64,000 bases of DNA, from the NCBI GenBank assembly GCA_963768025.1, contig CAVYGM010000035.1, positions 1 to 64,000 on the forward strand, in the 5' to 3' direction. The notes under the pieces were generated by a model. It ran no database searches. It was not told the DNA's origin and worked only from the letters and a program-made list of their open reading frames with translations. This document shows positions 56,781 through 64,000 of the stretch, in pieces (the first letter of the stretch is position 1; the number at the start of each line of letters is the position of its first letter). The stretch comes from CAVYGM01 sp963768025. Lineage in GTDB: Bacteria; Bacteroidota; Bacteroidia; Cytophagales; Spirosomataceae. Made by a program: the position numbers and the translations under genes.

Positions 56781-58439
56781 ATGATAGAAGACCTCTGGTA
56801 CAAAAATGCCGTCATTTACAGCCTCGACCTCGAAACCTTCATGGATCTCAACGGCGACGGCGTGGGCGATTTTGAGGGCCTCAACCGCCGCCTCGACTAC
56901 CTGCACGCCCTCGGGGTGGACACCGTCTGGCTGGCCCCTTTCCAACCCACTCCCAATAAGGACAATGGCTACGACATAAAAGACTACTACGGCGTGGACC
57001 CGCGCCACGGGTCCAGCGGTACCTTTGTCGAATTCATGCACCGGGCCAACCGGCTAGGCATCAAAGTCATCATTGACCTGGTGGTAAACCACACCTCCGA
57101 CCAGCACCCGTGGTTTCAGGAGGCCCGGAACGACAAAAATGCCAAACACCGCGACTGGTACGTTTGGTCCAAAAAACGCCCTTCCGACTGGAACAAAGGC
57201 ATGGTTTTTCCGGGGGTGCAGGAAGCCACCTGGACCTACGACAAAAAAGCCAGGGAGTATTTCTTTCATCGCTTTTACAATTTCCAGCCCGATCTGAACA
57301 TGGATAACCCCGAGGTGCGGGAGGAGATCCGCCGGATTATCGGCTACTGGCTTGAACTGGGCGTGGCGGGTTTCCGGGTCGATGCCGTGCCCTTTATTCT
57401 CGAAACCCCCGCCGCGGGTGAAGCCACGCCCGCCCTCCGGTTTGAGTACCTGCGGGAGTTTCGCCGGTTTCTGCAATGGCGGCGGGGCGACGCCATCCTG
57501 CTGGGCGAAGCCAATGTACTCCCCGAAGAAAGCCAAAAGTATTTTGGCCACGAAGGCGATGGCATTCATCTGATGTTTAATTTTTACGTCAATCAGTACG
57601 TGTTCTATGCCCTGGCCTCCGCCGACACCCGCCCGTTGATTGAAGCAATGGAAGCTACCCGGGGCACGTTCCACTCGTCGCAGTGGGCCAATTTTCTCCG
57701 CAACCACGACGAACTGGACCTGGGCCGCCTCTCCGAAGAGCAGCGCCAGAAGGTGTTCGAACGCTTTGGACCCGACAAGAATATGCAACTCTACGACCGG
57801 GGCATCCGCCGGCGGCTGTCTCCCATGCTTGGCAACCGCCGCCAGAGCGAACTGGCGTACAGCCTGATGTTTTCGCTGCCGGGCACCCCCGTGATCCGCT
57901 ACGGCGACGAGATTGGCATGGGCGATGACCTGAGTCTGAAAGAACGCAATGCTGTGCGCACCCCCATGCAGTGGTCCGACGATAGCAATGCCGGTTTTTC
58001 GCAGGCCGAAGAACTGATCCACCCGGTGATTGACAAAGGCCCCTATGCCTACGAACACCTGAATATCGAAGCCCAAAAGCGCGACCCCGACTCCCTGCTC
58101 AACTGGATGATCAAGTTGATCCGGATTCGGAAGGAATGCCCCGAAATAGGCTGGGGCTCCTGGGAAATTATCGAAAGCGGCATACCCCAGATATTGGCCA
58201 TGCTGTATTGCTGGCAGGAGAGCTACCTGCTGGTGGTGCATAACTTTGATGAAAAAATGCATGAGGTGGAACTCAACCTAAAAGAACGAAACGGAGCCAC
58301 CCTGGTGGAACTAACGGAGGACGACCGCGTTGTGGCCAACGACAAAGGCAAACACACCCTTATCCTCCCGGCGTTTGGGTACCGCTGGTTTCGCGCCAGT
58401 GGGCTGAGCAGCACCCTGCACCGGGGCATACAGGAGTAA
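56781..58439 (+). CDS. GH13 alpha-glucosidase/trehalose synthase-like enzyme
   Basis: A 552-residue intact alpha-amylase-family enzyme. Conserved regions are DLVVNHTSDQHPWFQEAR, GFRVDAVPF (nucleophile Asp201), LLGEANVLPEE (acid/base Glu243) and FLRNHDELDL (stabilising Asp310). NGYDIKDYYGVDPRHG and DWYVWS resemble trehalose synthase (TreS) and related GH13_16/33 members, which interconvert maltose and trehalose; length matches TreS without the maltokinase fusion. Lack of signal peptide fits a cytoplasmic role. Possibly it works together with the GH15 enzyme at 6 kb. It could also be an oligo-alpha-glucosidase. Confidence 0.85.
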   Translation: MIEDLWYKNAVIYSLDLETFMDLNGDGVGDFEGLNRRLDYLHALGVDTVWLAPFQPTPNKDNGYDIKDYYGVDPRHGSSGTFVEFMHRANRLGIKVIIDLVVNHTSDQHPWFQEARNDKNAKHRDWYVWSKKRPSDWNKGMVFPGVQEATWTYDKKAREYFFHRFYNFQPDLNMDNPEVREEIRRIIGYWLELGVAGFRVDAVPFILETPAAGEATPALRFEYLREFRRFLQWRRGDAILLGEANVLPEESQKYFGHEGDGIHLMFNFYVNQYVFYALASADTRPLIEAMEATRGTFHSSQWANFLRNHDELDLGRLSEEQRQKVFERFGPDKNMQLYDRGIRRRLSPMLGNRRQSELAYSLMFSLPGTPVIRYGDEIGMGDDLSLKERNAVRTPMQWSDDSNAGFSQAEELIHPVIDKGPYAYEHLNIEAQKRDPDSLLNWMIKLIRIRKECPEIGWGSWEIIESGIPQILAMLYCWQESYLLVVHNFDEKMHEVELNLKERNGATLVELTEDDRVVANDKGKHTLILPAFGYRWFRASGLSSTLHRGIQE

Positions 58440-58640
58440 CCGGCTTTACATCAAGCCGATTGGCATATTTTTTTAAGAACGCGCAGCTTCCCAAAAAACG
58501 GGTAATCCCCCCGGTGACGCTGGCAATCTGTTGCACAGCTTGTGTCCGAAAGGGACATGGTACGGGTTTTAGTGTTTTTAAACCTGCGGAAACGCCGGTT
58601 TGGCGTAAGGCCGAATACTATTCACTAAAAATCCATATCA

Positions 58641-59878
58641 ATGAAATTCCGGAGAGGTACGAAACAAAAATGGGCGTGGGGAATGGGAATTTCCGTAGCG
58701 CTCCTGATTACCGTAGTAAGCTGCAAAGAGGATGGGTTCTGGGAAACCATCATCCCCGAAACCGAAGAAGAACCCACCGCCTCGCAGGTGGAAGGGTACG
58801 TGTTCAGGCCCGCGCTGGCACCCGCTTCCGACGAAAACATCAGTCGGCTCAAAACGCCGGCCGGGTTTGCGGTCAATAAATTTGCGGAAAGCCTGGGCAA
58901 ACCCCGCATTCTGCTGGTGAGCGAAGCGGGCCATGTGTATACCACCGACCGCGACGCCGGGGTGGTACTGATGCTCACGGACGCAAACCGGGATGGGGTG
59001 GCGGAGGGAAAAACAACCGTAGCGCGCCTCAAACAGGTACATGGCCTGGCCATCCACAACCGCAAGATGTACCTGGTTACCGTAACGGAAGTGTACGAAG
59101 CAGCTATGAATGCCGACGGTACGCTCGGCCAGCCGAAGCTGCTGATCGACGACCTGCCCGACGGCGGGCAGCACCCCAACCGCACCCTGGCCTTTGGACC
59201 GGATGGTAAGATGTACATCACCGTGGGCAGTACCTGCAACGCCTGCGATGAGCCCAACCCGGAAAATGCAACGATCCTGCAGGCCAACGCGGACGGGTCC
59301 AATCGAAAGATGTATGCCAAGGGCTTGCGCAATACCATCGGGTTTGGCTGGCACCCCACCACGGGCGACATGTGGGGCATGGACCACGGCATCGACTGGC
59401 TGGGCGACAACGAGCAGAAGGAAGAGGTAAATCAGATCCGGCAGGGGGCCGATTATGGCTGGCCGTACATTTACGGAGAAGGAAAGTACAATCCCGCCGA
59501 CCGGCCCAAGGGCGATACCACCTACCAGCAGTATTTGCAGAAAACCACCCTGCCCGCGCTCACCTACCAGGCCCACTCGGCCCCCATGAGCATGGTATTC
59601 TATACGGCCTCCCAGTTTCCGCAGGAGTACCGCGACGATGCCTTTGTGACCATGCGCGGCTCGTGGAACCGCAGCCTCCCGTGGGCTATAAGGTAGTGCG
59701 CCTGCACTTCGAAAACGGCAAGCCCATCCGCTTTGAGGATTTCCTGACGGGTTTCATCATCAACAACCGCTCGCATTTTGGTCGGCTGGTGGGACTGGCC
59801 GTTCATCCGGACGGCTCACTGCTGGTTTCGGACGACACTAATGGGGTTATTTACCGCGTAGGCTACACTACTCCGTAA
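58641..59878 (+). CDS. PQQ-type sugar dehydrogenase lipoprotein, sorbosone-dehydrogenase-like (one frameshift)
   Basis: A six-bladed beta-propeller of the soluble glucose/L-sorbosone dehydrogenase family, attached to the membrane as a lipoprotein (ALLITVVSC lipobox). Blade motifs: LVSEAGHVYTTDRDAG, VHGLAIHNRKMYLVT, HPNRTLAFGPDGKMYITVGS, AKGLRNTIGFGWHPTTGDMW and NQIRQGADYGWPYIYGEG. The frame breaks near 59685 (GSWNRS to PVGYKVVRLHFENGKPI) and continues to the stop at 59878 (SLLVSDDTNGVIYRVGY). Corrected length is about 412 residues, normal. It oxidises sugars or aldehydes if the PQQ site is complete; PQQ synthesis genes are not in the window. Confidence 0.85.
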
Positions 59879-59925
59879 AACTTCCCGTACCCCCTGGACT
59901 TTGTGTTCAGGGGGTACCCACCGGG

Positions 59926-60895
59926 TCACTTCATGGCCTGGCGAGCGGGGCTACGCAGAAAATCCTTTACGGCCGACAGCGACGCCTGGGGTACCTCCTC
60001 CATGGGCATGTGGCCCGCGTCCGGAATCACCACCAGGGTGCTGTTGGGCAGGTCTTTGTCGAAGCGCAGGCCGTACGACAGCGGAATGAGCTGATCCTGC
60101 TTGCCCCACAGCAGCAGCGTGGGGGTTTGGATGGTGGGGAGTTGCTGCCAGGGGCCTTCCTCGCCGATGCTCTCCATGCGGTCGGTGAGGGCTTCGCGGT
60201 TGCCCTCGCGGCGGGTCATGTCGGAGTAGAGCGCCACCAGGCTGTCCGTCACGCGGGTGGTGTCGGCGTAGAGGTAGTTCAGGCTTTTGCGGATCACTTC
60301 CTCGGGGGTACTTTTCTTGAACGCCTCCCGCAGCACGGGCAGGCGCAGCACCACGTAAGGCAGCGGTACGTTTTTGGATTTCGTAGGGTAGCCCGCCGCC
60401 CCGATCAGGATCATTTTCTGCACCTCGGCGGGGTACTTCAGCGCGTACTGCCAGGTGATTTCTCCGCCCAGCGAGTTGCCCGCCAGTACGCACCGCTTCA
60501 CGTTCATTTTGGTCAGGAAGGCGTGCAGAAAATCCACGTAGAAATCCAGGGTGTACTCTCCGTCGGGATGTGGGCCGGTGAGGCCGAAGGCGGGCAGGTC
60601 CAGCCGGATGACCCGGTGGGTATCTTTCAGCTCCCGGGCCCAGGCGTCCCAGGTATAGAGCGAGGAGCCCGTGCCGTGCAGCAGCACCAGCGGCACCGAG
60701 TCGCTCTCGGGCCCCTCCGCCCGGTAGTGGACCGCCATACCGTCTACCTGAAGGTACTCGTAGGGCTCTACCCGGTATTTGGTGTTGAGCTCCTCCACGG
60801 GGAGGTCCGCCACGGTTTGGCAGGCGGCCACTAGCAGGCACGTTACTAGCGCCGCCAGCAGGCCGGTGGGGAGATGTTTTGTATCGGTTTCTCAT
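59926..60895 (-). CDS. Alpha/beta hydrolase lipoprotein (one frameshift near the start)
   Basis: About 320 residues. The frame open from 60831 lacks a start region; upstream, after a one-base shift near 60880, it reads MRNRYK then HLPTGLLAALVTCLLVAACQ, a signal sequence with lipobox VAAC, giving ATG at 60895-60893. Catalytic elements: oxyanion LLHGTGSSLYTW, nucleophile elbow AGNSLGGEITWQY, acid in LLLWGKQDQLIPL and His in IPDAGHMPMEEVP. The family is epoxide-hydrolase/esterase-like; substrate unknown. It is convergent with the sugar dehydrogenase gene. Confidence 0.82.
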
Positions 60896-61012
60896 GGGGT
60901 TGGTAGGTAAAGTATCTTCGTGAGTAGGGCCCTCCAAAAAGTATGCCCGCTGGGGTATTGCCAAAAAGTTCGTATTTTTTGGGACTGTTTCCAAAACCCA
61001 TCGTTTCTTCCC

Positions 61013-61745
61013 ATGCCTGAGCCTATTGCTATCCCTCTTTGACCTGAACTACACAGCCCTCAACTGGATAGAAGGGGGTACCTTTCTCTTCCAGAACAAG
61101 CAAAAAGTGACCTTTGACCGGGGCTTCTACGCCGGGGTGTACCCCGTGACGCAGGAGCTTTATGAGAAGGTAATGGGTACAAATCCTTCTCGATTTAAAG
61201 GCAGGCACCGCCCGGTGGAGCAGGTAAGCTGGAATGATATCCGCGGTGAAGATGGTTTTTTGGAAAAGCTCAACAAACTAACTCAAAGAAGATTATCACG
61301 ATGACCGGGAATTTCGCCTACCTACCGAAGCCATGTGGGAGTACTGCGCCCGGAACTCAGCCTGGGAAAAAGAGGGACTAGCTGATACGTCCAGAGATAG
61401 AAGAGGCGATTTTAGCGGGAGCCTCGTCCTTGACGAAGTAGGATGGTACGATGATAACAGCCGCTCACAAACGCAACCCGTAGGGCTGAAAGAAGCGAAC
61501 TTGCGGGGCCTGCACGATATGAGCGGGGATGTATGGGAATGGTGCGAGGATTGGTATGCTGAAGAAATCAGCACTGACTATACTAATGGGTTTAGTACAC
61601 AAAAAGTAACCGATAGGAGACATCCGGGTGGTTCGTGGCGGGTCCTGGTACGACGATGATGACTACAGCCGCCTCCTGAATCGTATCAGGGACTATCCTG
61701 ACGATCGAGTACGACGATCTGGGTTTTCGTCTCTTCCGGTACTAA
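61013..61745 (+). CDS. FGE-sulfatase (SUMF1) fold protein with DGR-like variable C-terminus (frameshifted)
   Basis: Reconstructed protein of about 240 residues. ATG 61013 gives MPEPIAIPL then FDLNYTALNWIEGGTFLF. FDRGFYAGVYPVTQELYEKV, NPSRFKGRHRPVEQVSWND, REFRLPTEAMWEYCA and LHDMSGDVWEWCEDWY are the formylglycine-generating-enzyme fold. Frame changes lie near 61038, 61285, 61620 and 61715. The end reads RVVRGGSWYDDDDYSRLLNR then IRDYPDDRVRR and DLGFRLFRY. This matches target proteins of diversity-generating retroelements, where a run of N-N-C/T codons (TAC GAC GAT GAT GAC TAC AGC) is what A-specific mutagenesis of AAC/AAT would give. An Avd-like gene is next door. It is therefore more likely a binding protein than a sulfatase-maturing enzyme. 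Confidence 0.7.
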
Positions 61746-61807
61746 AAAGCACCCTTTTTTCTTTTACACTTTTACCCTTTATCCTCGCCGAAGGCGAGTC
61801 GATATTT

Positions 61808-62130
61808 TTAATCGAGGTATTTAAGCCAGCCCCCGATCATGCGGCCAATTTCGTTGAGCTGCACGGAGCATTGGGTATACTGCTTGAAGGAAAGCAGGCG
61901 CAGGTCGTTGCATAGCCGGAAATAACGAGCGCAGCATTTCCACGGTGAGGTTCGGCCTTTTGCAGAGCTTTTTTCTTTTCGTCCGGCTCGGCTTGCGTAG
62001 TAAGCCCGGAACGAATCCTCGTAGCAGTCGGAGAGGTGGTTCTGAAGCGGTCGGCCAGCACAAATTTCTGATTTTTGGGAAAGGTGTTGAGCAAAGGGGG
62101 TTGCGAGATTTTAGAAGATTGTCAGTTTGA
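61808..62130 (-). pseudogene. Avd-like four-helix-bundle gene of a diversity-generating retroelement (frameshifted)
   Basis: On the minus strand the pieces are LLNTFPKNQKFVLADRF, then LLRGFVPGLLRKPSRTKRKK, LCKRPNLTVEMLRSLF, then RLCNDLRLLSFKQYTQCSVQ and LNEIGRMIGGWLKYLD with the stop at 61810-61808. This is the conserved layout of Avd proteins (FPxxQKFxLxDR ... LxxLRxLxRLAxDLxLLSxxxY ... LxEIGRMLGGWLK). At least two frame shifts are needed and no clean ATG is seen. Avd forms a five-fold barrel that binds the retroelement reverse transcriptase and template RNA. It is convergent with the variable-protein gene; I see no reverse transcriptase or template repeat in the window. Confidence 0.65.
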
Positions 62131-62214
62131 GTTGCAGTCGTGCCTTATGTAATCCTGGCGAAGACATGCTTACTATATTGCTGTCATAGTTCAATGACCA
62201 TTGCTAGTGCCGAA

Positions 62215-62625
62215 AGCGCTTGCCCTCACGGCCGGGAGGAGCTTCCGGGCGGGCCGCTCTCCAACGCCTCTGAATCCATATGGCCTGCTCAGGGCCTACC
62301 GCACACACGCCATACTGTATCAGGTGACGGCCCATGCCGATCGGCTTATGAGAGATTGCTGATGCATATAGGGACAATGGTGACCGTAAAGCGCCGGATC
62401 ATTAGTTTTTCAAATATGGTAGAATGGTCATGAAATCATCATCACCTTGATGAAAGTATCGAAACCAGCACACCTTTATGACATAACAGCACACCAAATC
62501 AATCAACGCCTCTCATAAGCCGACCTTTTTTATGGCCTGTGTGCGATGGCCCCGAGCAGGCCGATAAGACACAGAGGCGTTGAGAAGGGAGCCGGAGCTC
62601 TCCCTGGCCGTGAGGGCAAAAGCCC
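62215..62625. repeat. Large imperfect inverted repeat of about 130-bp arms
   Basis: The left arm (62215-62358) and right arm (62495-62625) are inverted copies of one element. Shared blocks: TTGCCCTCACGGCC with GGCCGTGAGGGCAA; CAACGCCTCTG with CAGAGGCGTTG; TATGGCCTGCTCAGGGCC with GGCCCCGAGCAGGCCGATA; and CGGCTTATGAGAG with CTCTCATAAGCCG. Within the right arm, CAACGCCTCT and AGAGGCGTTG also pair, so each element may be a hairpin by itself. The centre (62360-62494) is unique and AT-rich. It might be a non-autonomous mobile element pair or a structured RNA. From 62626 to about 62940 I see no gene. Confidence 0.7.
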
Positions 62626-62939
62626 GCATCACCAAAAACATCGAATTAAAGGCAAAAGAGTAAGCAATGCCTTTGAAATTCGCGAACCACTAGAAGGGAG
62701 CCTCCGGACGCACGGAACTGACTTCTTCAAAACACTGTTTTTAATCATTCTTAACGCATGACACTATTTTATGAACAAGCTACTACACCGAACATCATGT
62801 TTTTCTATATATTCGTATTCAGGGGTAAACCTGGTGAAATAGCCTAGTAGTTTGTCCCGCCTGCTTCTATGAACAGGCCAATGTCCATCCAGCCGAAAGC
62901 GATGAGTAAGCAATGAAAATGGCTTTCGGTTTTTTCCTA

Positions 62940-64000
62940 AACCCGCCTTGAACGCACTAATCCTCAAAGAACAAACCGCTGGAAAAATCGAATTCCCTCG
63001 CTGAACTACGGGTTAGTAACGGACAGCCCCGCTATTACGAAAAAGAAGGAAAGCTACTAGGTTTGCACCTGGCGGATACTGCTTGACAGATTCGGAGTTG
63101 ACTCCAACTGCTTAAAAATGATTGCACGGAATTAGAGGTACTGCACATCGCCCGCAATAATCTTAGCGAGCTTTCCTTAAAACTCCCCAATCTGAAATTC
63201 CTGGATGCCCGCGAAAACAAGGAATTGATCCACGTTGATCTATCCGGCTGCCCAAATATCGAAAAGGTAGTCTTAAACCGCTGCGCGATTTCCAGACTGA
63301 TTCTGCCAAAAGCATTACCCAACCTGATCCAACTGGAAGTAGCCAACAATCAGCTTACCGAATTACCGCTGACGGGAGCTATTCCAAAACTTCGCTTTCT
63401 GGATGTATCAGAAAATCAGCTTACCCAATTGCCCACGGTGCTGGCTGATTGTAAGGATGATTTTTATCTGCTGGCGGTTGGGAATAAGTTCGATGATATT
63501 ATTTCTGGTATTCTCCTGGACGTGAGTTTTTCGGACGAAGAGCGGACGAGAACGTTTAAAAAATTACCTGAGTCAGTTTAAAGATGTCACTAAAGTAATT
63601 ACCGTAATACTTTAAAAGTCATTTTTCTGGGCAATACACAGGTGGGCAAAACCACCCTTGCCGACCTGCTGACGGGCGATAGATAAAGCCAGATGAAGGA
63701 AGCACCCACGGGGTAAATCTGTTTGAGAAAGAACTGAACGAAACGCAGGTCATCGGCATTGACTTTGGCGGGCAGGACTACTACCACAGCATTCATTTCC
63801 CGCTATTCAACGAGCAGGCTCTGTACCTGCTGCTGTGGGGCAATGGGCAGGACGATGCTTTTGGAAAAGTAAAAAACGATAGAAACTGGCGAAGAAGAGG
63901 ATATTTATCCGCTCAATTATTGGCTGGGAGCGGTGGAGTACTACATCCGCGAAAACCGGAAGATAGCACGGGAAATCGAGGCAACTGGAAAGATAACAAC
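62940..64000 (+). pseudogene. LRR-Roc (ROCO) GTPase gene, broken, running off the window
   Basis: The pieces in order: LNALILKEQTAGKIEFPR, ELRVSNGQPRYYEKEGKLLG, then leucine-rich repeats (LEVLHIARNNLSELSLKLPN, LKFLDARENKELIHVDLSGC, LIQLEVANNQLTELPL, LRFLDVSENQLTQLP). A Roc domain then follows with P-loop IFLGNTQVGKTTLADLLTGD and switch IDFGGQDYYHSIHFPLFNE. COR would follow outside the window. Stops or shifts occur near 63000, 63075, 63570, 63620, 63685 and 63880, so it is broken in at least six places. ROCO proteins are large GTPases of bacteria and eukaryotes related to LRRK2; bacterial roles are unclear. No clean start codon is visible. Confidence 0.65.

Noticed and set aside
57054..58262. 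402-codon minus-strand frame opposite the GH13 gene
   Set aside because: The plus-strand GH13 enzyme has all catalytic motifs; the opposite frame is a by-product of GC-rich codon use.
59951..60994. 347-codon minus-strand frame in another phase of the alpha/beta hydrolase
   Set aside because: Its composition (Gly/Arg/Pro/Ala-rich) is typical of a shadow; the hydrolase frame has the catalytic triad.
61013..61745. Sulfatase-maturating formylglycine-generating enzyme
   Set aside because: The fold is right but the protein is short, the variable-type C-terminus fits DGR targets, and an Avd-like gene is adjacent.
1..64000. tRNA or rRNA genes
   Set aside because: Scanning by eye found no convincing cloverleaf with a CCA-adjacent acceptor stem or rRNA signature; short tRNAs could still be missed.

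Overview
The window looks like a chromosome piece from a Bacteroidota bacterium of the order Cytophagales (Spirosomataceae-like). The signs are a type IX secretion sorting domain, TonB-dependent receptor architecture with a carboxypeptidase-regulatory N-terminal domain, a LytS/LytTR pair, Tat-exported Gfo/Idh proteins, many exported glycan enzymes, and a TATATTTG-type promoter. Most genes are GC-rich, but the first 335 bases and the N-terminal half of the NHL/RCC1 protein are clearly AT-richer. More than 25 places need a one-base shift (or lack one in-frame stop) to restore a conserved reading frame. Many of these may be assembly or sequencing indels rather than real pseudogenes, so I give reconstructed spans.

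Layout. 0-1.8 kb: tail of a substrate-binding-like protein and an exported alpha/beta hydrolase. 1.9-14.4 kb, all on the minus strand: an exported-polymer turnover block with a Tricorn-type S41 protease, GH15, a DUF1349-like protein, a GH26 remnant, a class C beta-lactamase-like serine hydrolase, GH43, a sulfatase and a Gfo/Idh oxidoreductase. 14.8-17.4 kb: an S9 peptidase. 18.2-24.7 kb: a very large NHL-RCC1-HYR-Ig-type IX protein, followed by two decayed paralogues of a small cysteine-motif protein with palindromic repeats. 25-29.2 kb: a PKD/beta-propeller protein with 180-bp tandem repeats, a rhodanese remnant, an AAA/DUF4143-like ATPase and an epimerase remnant. 29.3-36 kb: TonB-dependent receptor, a double-domain vanadium haloperoxidase/PAP2 protein, and a LytS/LytTR two-component pair.

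36.7-53.5 kb is the most interesting part. First comes a two-gene unit (zincin metalloprotease plus a probable outer-membrane barrel protein). Then comes a tight run of eight genes: a lipoprotein with a degenerate VWA-like motif, a small membrane protein, a tubulin/FtsZ-like GTPase, an actin/Hsp70-fold (ASKHA) ATPase, a membrane coiled-coil protein, a MotA/ExbB-like channel protein, a MotB/OmpA-like protein and a retropepsin-like lipoprotein. A DUF1080 protein and a convergent J-domain protein follow. I do not recognise this combination as a described system. It joins two nucleotide-dependent cytoskeletal folds to an ion-driven MotAB-type motor (compare ZorA/ZorB of Zorya), which suggests an envelope-spanning machine for defence, motility or transport.

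53.8-60.9 kb: FabF, a TetR regulator with a palindromic operator, DUF72, a GH13 trehalose-synthase-like enzyme, a PQQ-type sugar dehydrogenase lipoprotein and an alpha/beta hydrolase lipoprotein. 61-64 kb: an FGE-sulfatase-fold protein whose C-terminus looks like a diversity-generating retroelement variable region, beside a convergent Avd-like four-helix gene; a large inverted repeat; and the broken start of an LRR-Roc (ROCO) protein that runs off the window.
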